64,000 nt of DNA from Legionella nagasakiensis (GTDB lineage: Bacteria > Pseudomonadota > Gammaproteobacteria > Legionellales > Legionellaceae): positions 186,001 to 250,000 of the forward strand of contig NZ_CAAAID010000004.1 of NCBI RefSeq assembly GCF_900639915.1, read 5' to 3'. The notes below the pieces were generated by a model. The model had not been told where the DNA came from. It ran no database searches and saw only the letters and a program-made list of their open reading frames with translations. A program made the position numbers and the translations under genes. How positions within the stretch are numbered: position 1 is the stretch's first letter; the number at the start of each line of letters is the position of its first letter. Positions 61,656-64,000 of this stretch are shown in pieces.

Positions 61656-62880
61656 AATATGCCCATCTGTATTAATGCTGACAACCGATCGTCAAATTGA
61701 TAGAAGAACATTACAGCAGGCAGATAGCCTAACCCACAGTGGATGGCAGGTTACTATACTGGCTATGCCACGAGATGATCAGGTGCAGGATGATGATCCC
61801 CGTATTGTACGCATTAACATAGAAAAGCCGTCTCTTGGTTTGAGTGGTTTTTCTTTATTCTTTTTTTACAAAAAAATACGACGTTATATATCAATAAACA
61901 GTCGTTTAATGAATTTTTTAAGGCAGTTGGCATGGAGTTGTTTTGCCAATCCAGAAAAATTGTATAGTAGCCTATTTGCCAATCAATTAAAACAATACAA
62001 ACCAACCGTTGTTATGGCCATTGATTTACCTACTCTACCCGCTGCGGTAATGCATGCACGACAATGTAGTGCCAAACTAGTTTATGATAGCCATGAATTA
62101 TATTGTGAGCAAGAATTTTCAAAGCATGAAAAAAAACGATGGCAGGTAATTGAAAAAAAATTTATTCCTGAATGCAGTGCTGTCATAACAGTCAACCCAT
62201 CTATTGCTTCAGAGCTAAAGCGTCGTTATGCATTAGACACTGTTCAAGTAATTTACAACTCTGTAACCCAGTATACGAAGCCTTTGCGTCATAAATTACT
62301 TCATCAAACACTTGAAATACCTCGAGATAAAAAAATTTTGTTGTTTCAAGGAGGTCTATCTCAAGGTAGACATTTAGATACATTAGTGCGTTCGGTAAAA
62401 TATATAAAAAATGAAATGGTTGTGCTAGTGATTTTGGGAGATGGTCGATTTAAAAACGCATTAGAGCGAATGGTTCAAAAACTCAAGATAAAAAATCGAA
62501 TTTATTTTCATCCGGGTGTAGCGCAGAAGGAATTACTGGCTTATACCCAGTCTGCTAATGCGGGCATTATCCCGTATCAAGCAATATGTTTAAATAATTA
62601 TTATTGCACGCCTAATAAATTGTTTGAATTTATCGCTGCGGGCATCCCTATACTTGGAAGTAATTTGCCTGAAATCAATGATATCGTACTTAAAAATCAG
62701 CTTGGATTAACTGGTGATATGTCTAATGTGGATCGATTGGCTCAATTGATTGATGAGTTCTTTTCTAATCAAGAGCGGTTAGAAATATGGAAGCAAAATA
62801 CTCTTAAAGCTCAATCAGATTTTTCCTGGGTCAATGAGGAGAGAAAATTATTACGGATATTCAAGGGTGTCATTGAATGA
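61648..62880 (+). CDS. Glycosyltransferase, GT4 family (paralog of the 54125 gene)
   Basis: 410 residues of GT-B type: VLMLTTDRQIDRRTLQQADS, LVYDSHELYCEQEFSKHEKK, ILLFQGGLSQGRHLDTLV and YYCTPNKLFEFIAAGIPILG. These segments align one by one with the GT encoded at 54125-55501, so the pair arose by duplication and may add similar sugars. I used the ATG at 61648; the longer frame lies in the amidotransferase gene. It overlaps both neighbours (8 and 4 bases). Confidence 0.88.
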   Translation: MSEICPSVLMLTTDRQIDRRTLQQADSLTHSGWQVTILAMPRDDQVQDDDPRIVRINIEKPSLGLSGFSLFFFYKKIRRYISINSRLMNFLRQLAWSCFANPEKLYSSLFANQLKQYKPTVVMAIDLPTLPAAVMHARQCSAKLVYDSHELYCEQEFSKHEKKRWQVIEKKFIPECSAVITVNPSIASELKRRYALDTVQVIYNSVTQYTKPLRHKLLHQTLEIPRDKKILLFQGGLSQGRHLDTLVRSVKYIKNEMVVLVILGDGRFKNALERMVQKLKIKNRIYFHPGVAQKELLAYTQSANAGIIPYQAICLNNYYCTPNKLFEFIAAGIPILGSNLPEINDIVLKNQLGLTGDMSNVDRLAQLIDEFFSNQERLEIWKQNTLKAQSDFSWVNEERKLLRIFKGVIE

Positions 62881-64000
62881 AAATCACGGTAGTCTATCAA
62901 TATTATCAAGCGACAAATGCCCCAGGTCATTCACTTATTTATGATTGGACTCAGCATTTAGCAGAAAATGGTCATAATCTGACTGTTGTAGCTGGTGAAA
63001 CCGGATATATGAACCGTGATACACCAACCAAGCCTTGGTATCGAAGAATCATAAGAAAAGAACAAATAGGCAAAGTAAAGGTATGCCGTACATTTACCTA
63101 TTCGGAATTACATAGAAGTTATTTGGGGCGTCTTCTGAGTTTCATATCATTTTCCATATCATGCCCCATTGCTTTGTTATTTACAAAAAAGCCGGATCTA
63201 ATTATTGGGTCCAGTCCGCCAATCTTTCCAATTTTTTCAACATGGCTCATATGCAAAATACGCCGAATTCCTTTTATTATGGAAGTACGCGATCTCTGGC
63301 CTGAGTCTGCTATACAAATGGGGATACTAAAAAGCAAACCATTAATTAATATCATGACCTGGATGGAAAAAATTCTATATAGTCAAGCGCATATAATCAT
63401 TACCCTAACTGAAGGCATTCGTAAAAATATATGTGACCGAGGATGGACAGAAAAAAAGGTGGTTTTGGTTCGCTGTGGAGTGGACACCACAAAATTATAT
63501 CCAGATCCAGAAGCGGGGATGGTTATACGTAAACGCTATCATCTTGAAGATAAGAAAATTATTTTATATTTTGGAGCATTAGGAGAAGCAAATAATATTT
63601 CTGTAATTTTAAGAGCAGCAAAGCGTCTGCAACATAATAGCAATATCGTTTTTATGTTGGTGGGCGGTGGCATGAAATTTAATGAAATCAAAAAAATGGC
63701 CGCGGATATGAAATTAACCAATTTTATTTTACATAGGGCCGTACCAAAAGAGCAAGCCAGACTCTTTATTAATGCTGCAGATTTATGTCTTGTAACACTT
63801 CTTGATATTCCATTATTTGAAGGTGCATTACCTACAAAATTATTTGATTATTTAGCATGTGGCAAGCTTGTTCTATGTGGTGTAGCAGGTGAAGCAAAAA
63901 AGCTCATCGAAAAAATACAAATTGGTTCCACATTTAAGCCAAATGATGATAACCAACTTGCTGAGTTAATTATAAATAAGTTACAAAATATAGATAATGA
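62877..64000 (+). CDS. Glycosyltransferase, GT4 family (WbuB/WcaI-like), 3' end missing
   Basis: The frame stays open to the window edge (374 codons). It starts MKITVVYQYYQATNAPGHSL and contains MEVRDLWPESAIQMG and FGALGEANN, as well as GALPTKLFDYLACGKLVLC. This matches the WbuB branch of GT4, which transfers N-acetyl-fucosamine-type sugars in several O-antigens. The donor is not provable from sequence. The start overlaps the previous stop (ATGA). Confidence 0.87.
   Translation, partial: MKITVVYQYYQATNAPGHSLIYDWTQHLAENGHNLTVVAGETGYMNRDTPTKPWYRRIIRKEQIGKVKVCRTFTYSELHRSYLGRLLSFISFSISCPIALLFTKKPDLIIGSSPPIFPIFSTWLICKIRRIPFIMEVRDLWPESAIQMGILKSKPLINIMTWMEKILYSQAHIIITLTEGIRKNICDRGWTEKKVVLVRCGVDTTKLYPDPEAGMVIRKRYHLEDKKIILYFGALGEANNISVILRAAKRLQHNSNIVFMLVGGGMKFNEIKKMAADMKLTNFILHRAVPKEQARLFINAADLCLVTLLDIPLFEGALPTKLFDYLACGKLVLCGVAGEAKKLIEKIQIGSTFKPNDDNQLAELIINKLQNIDN

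Overview
The window reads as chromosome of a Legionella-like gammaproteobacterium. The strongest signs are a lvrR/lvrABC module whose third gene is a CsrA paralog, a layout known from Legionella conjugative islands. Two genes look like Dot/Icm-type effectors: a leucine-rich-repeat protein and a toxin-type glycosyltransferase. The DNA is AT-rich throughout. No species can be named from the sequence alone.

Left part (1-20714), mostly core genes. It holds a truncated HlyD/NHLM-type secretion gene, tatC facing tatA-tatB, the ubiquinone genes ubiE-ubiJ-ubiB, an MFS carrier, a secreted acidic protein, a DUF1841 protein and a LysE/ArgO exporter. A five-gene respiratory operon follows: a tetraheme-motif cytochrome c, coxB with a fused cytochrome c domain, coxA, cox11 and coxC. 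Two effector-like genes lie between coxC and uvrB. An aspartate aminotransferase and tRNA-Asn(GTT) close this part.

Middle part (about 20715-44585), an integrative conjugative element next to the 3' end of tRNA-Asn. It begins with ardA, ssb, a small gene and two overlapping tyrosine-recombinase genes, the first of which has lost catalytic residues. The recombinase pair is bracketed by two imperfect ~130-bp direct repeats rich in hairpins. This combination of Ssb, antirestriction and Xer-like integrase genes with repeated structured elements resembles the setting described for the STAXI RNA motif. A long minus-strand operon encodes the GI/PFGI-1-class (MPF_G) conjugation apparatus from lvrA down to traD. 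The repressor-like lvrR is divergent from it. No relaxase and no second att copy were found in the window.

Right part (44545-64000), a plus-strand polysaccharide (probably O-antigen or capsule) cluster starting just after a truncated phosphotransferase fragment. It encodes all five enzymes for UDP-ManNAc3NAcA (WbpA, B, D, E, I types), an ABC exporter (Wzm/Wzt with an unusually long Wzt), a methyltransferase with a repetitive coiled coil that looks like a chain-length ruler, three GT4 glycosyltransferases, an asparagine-synthase-type amidotransferase and a 1412-residue exported protein. That protein combines two glucuronyl C5-epimerase-like modules, a discoidin-like module and a transglutaminase-like module. 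From wbpE onward most genes overlap by 4 or 8 bases, so they are probably co-translated.

Three tandem-repeat loci could make this surface polysaccharide variable: a 7-bp repeat in the leader, an 8-bp repeat inside wbpA (frame-changing, so on/off) and a 42-bp in-frame repeat in the coiled coil (length tuning). These, the fused epimerase-transglutaminase and the repeat-bracketed recombinase pair are the most interesting items.
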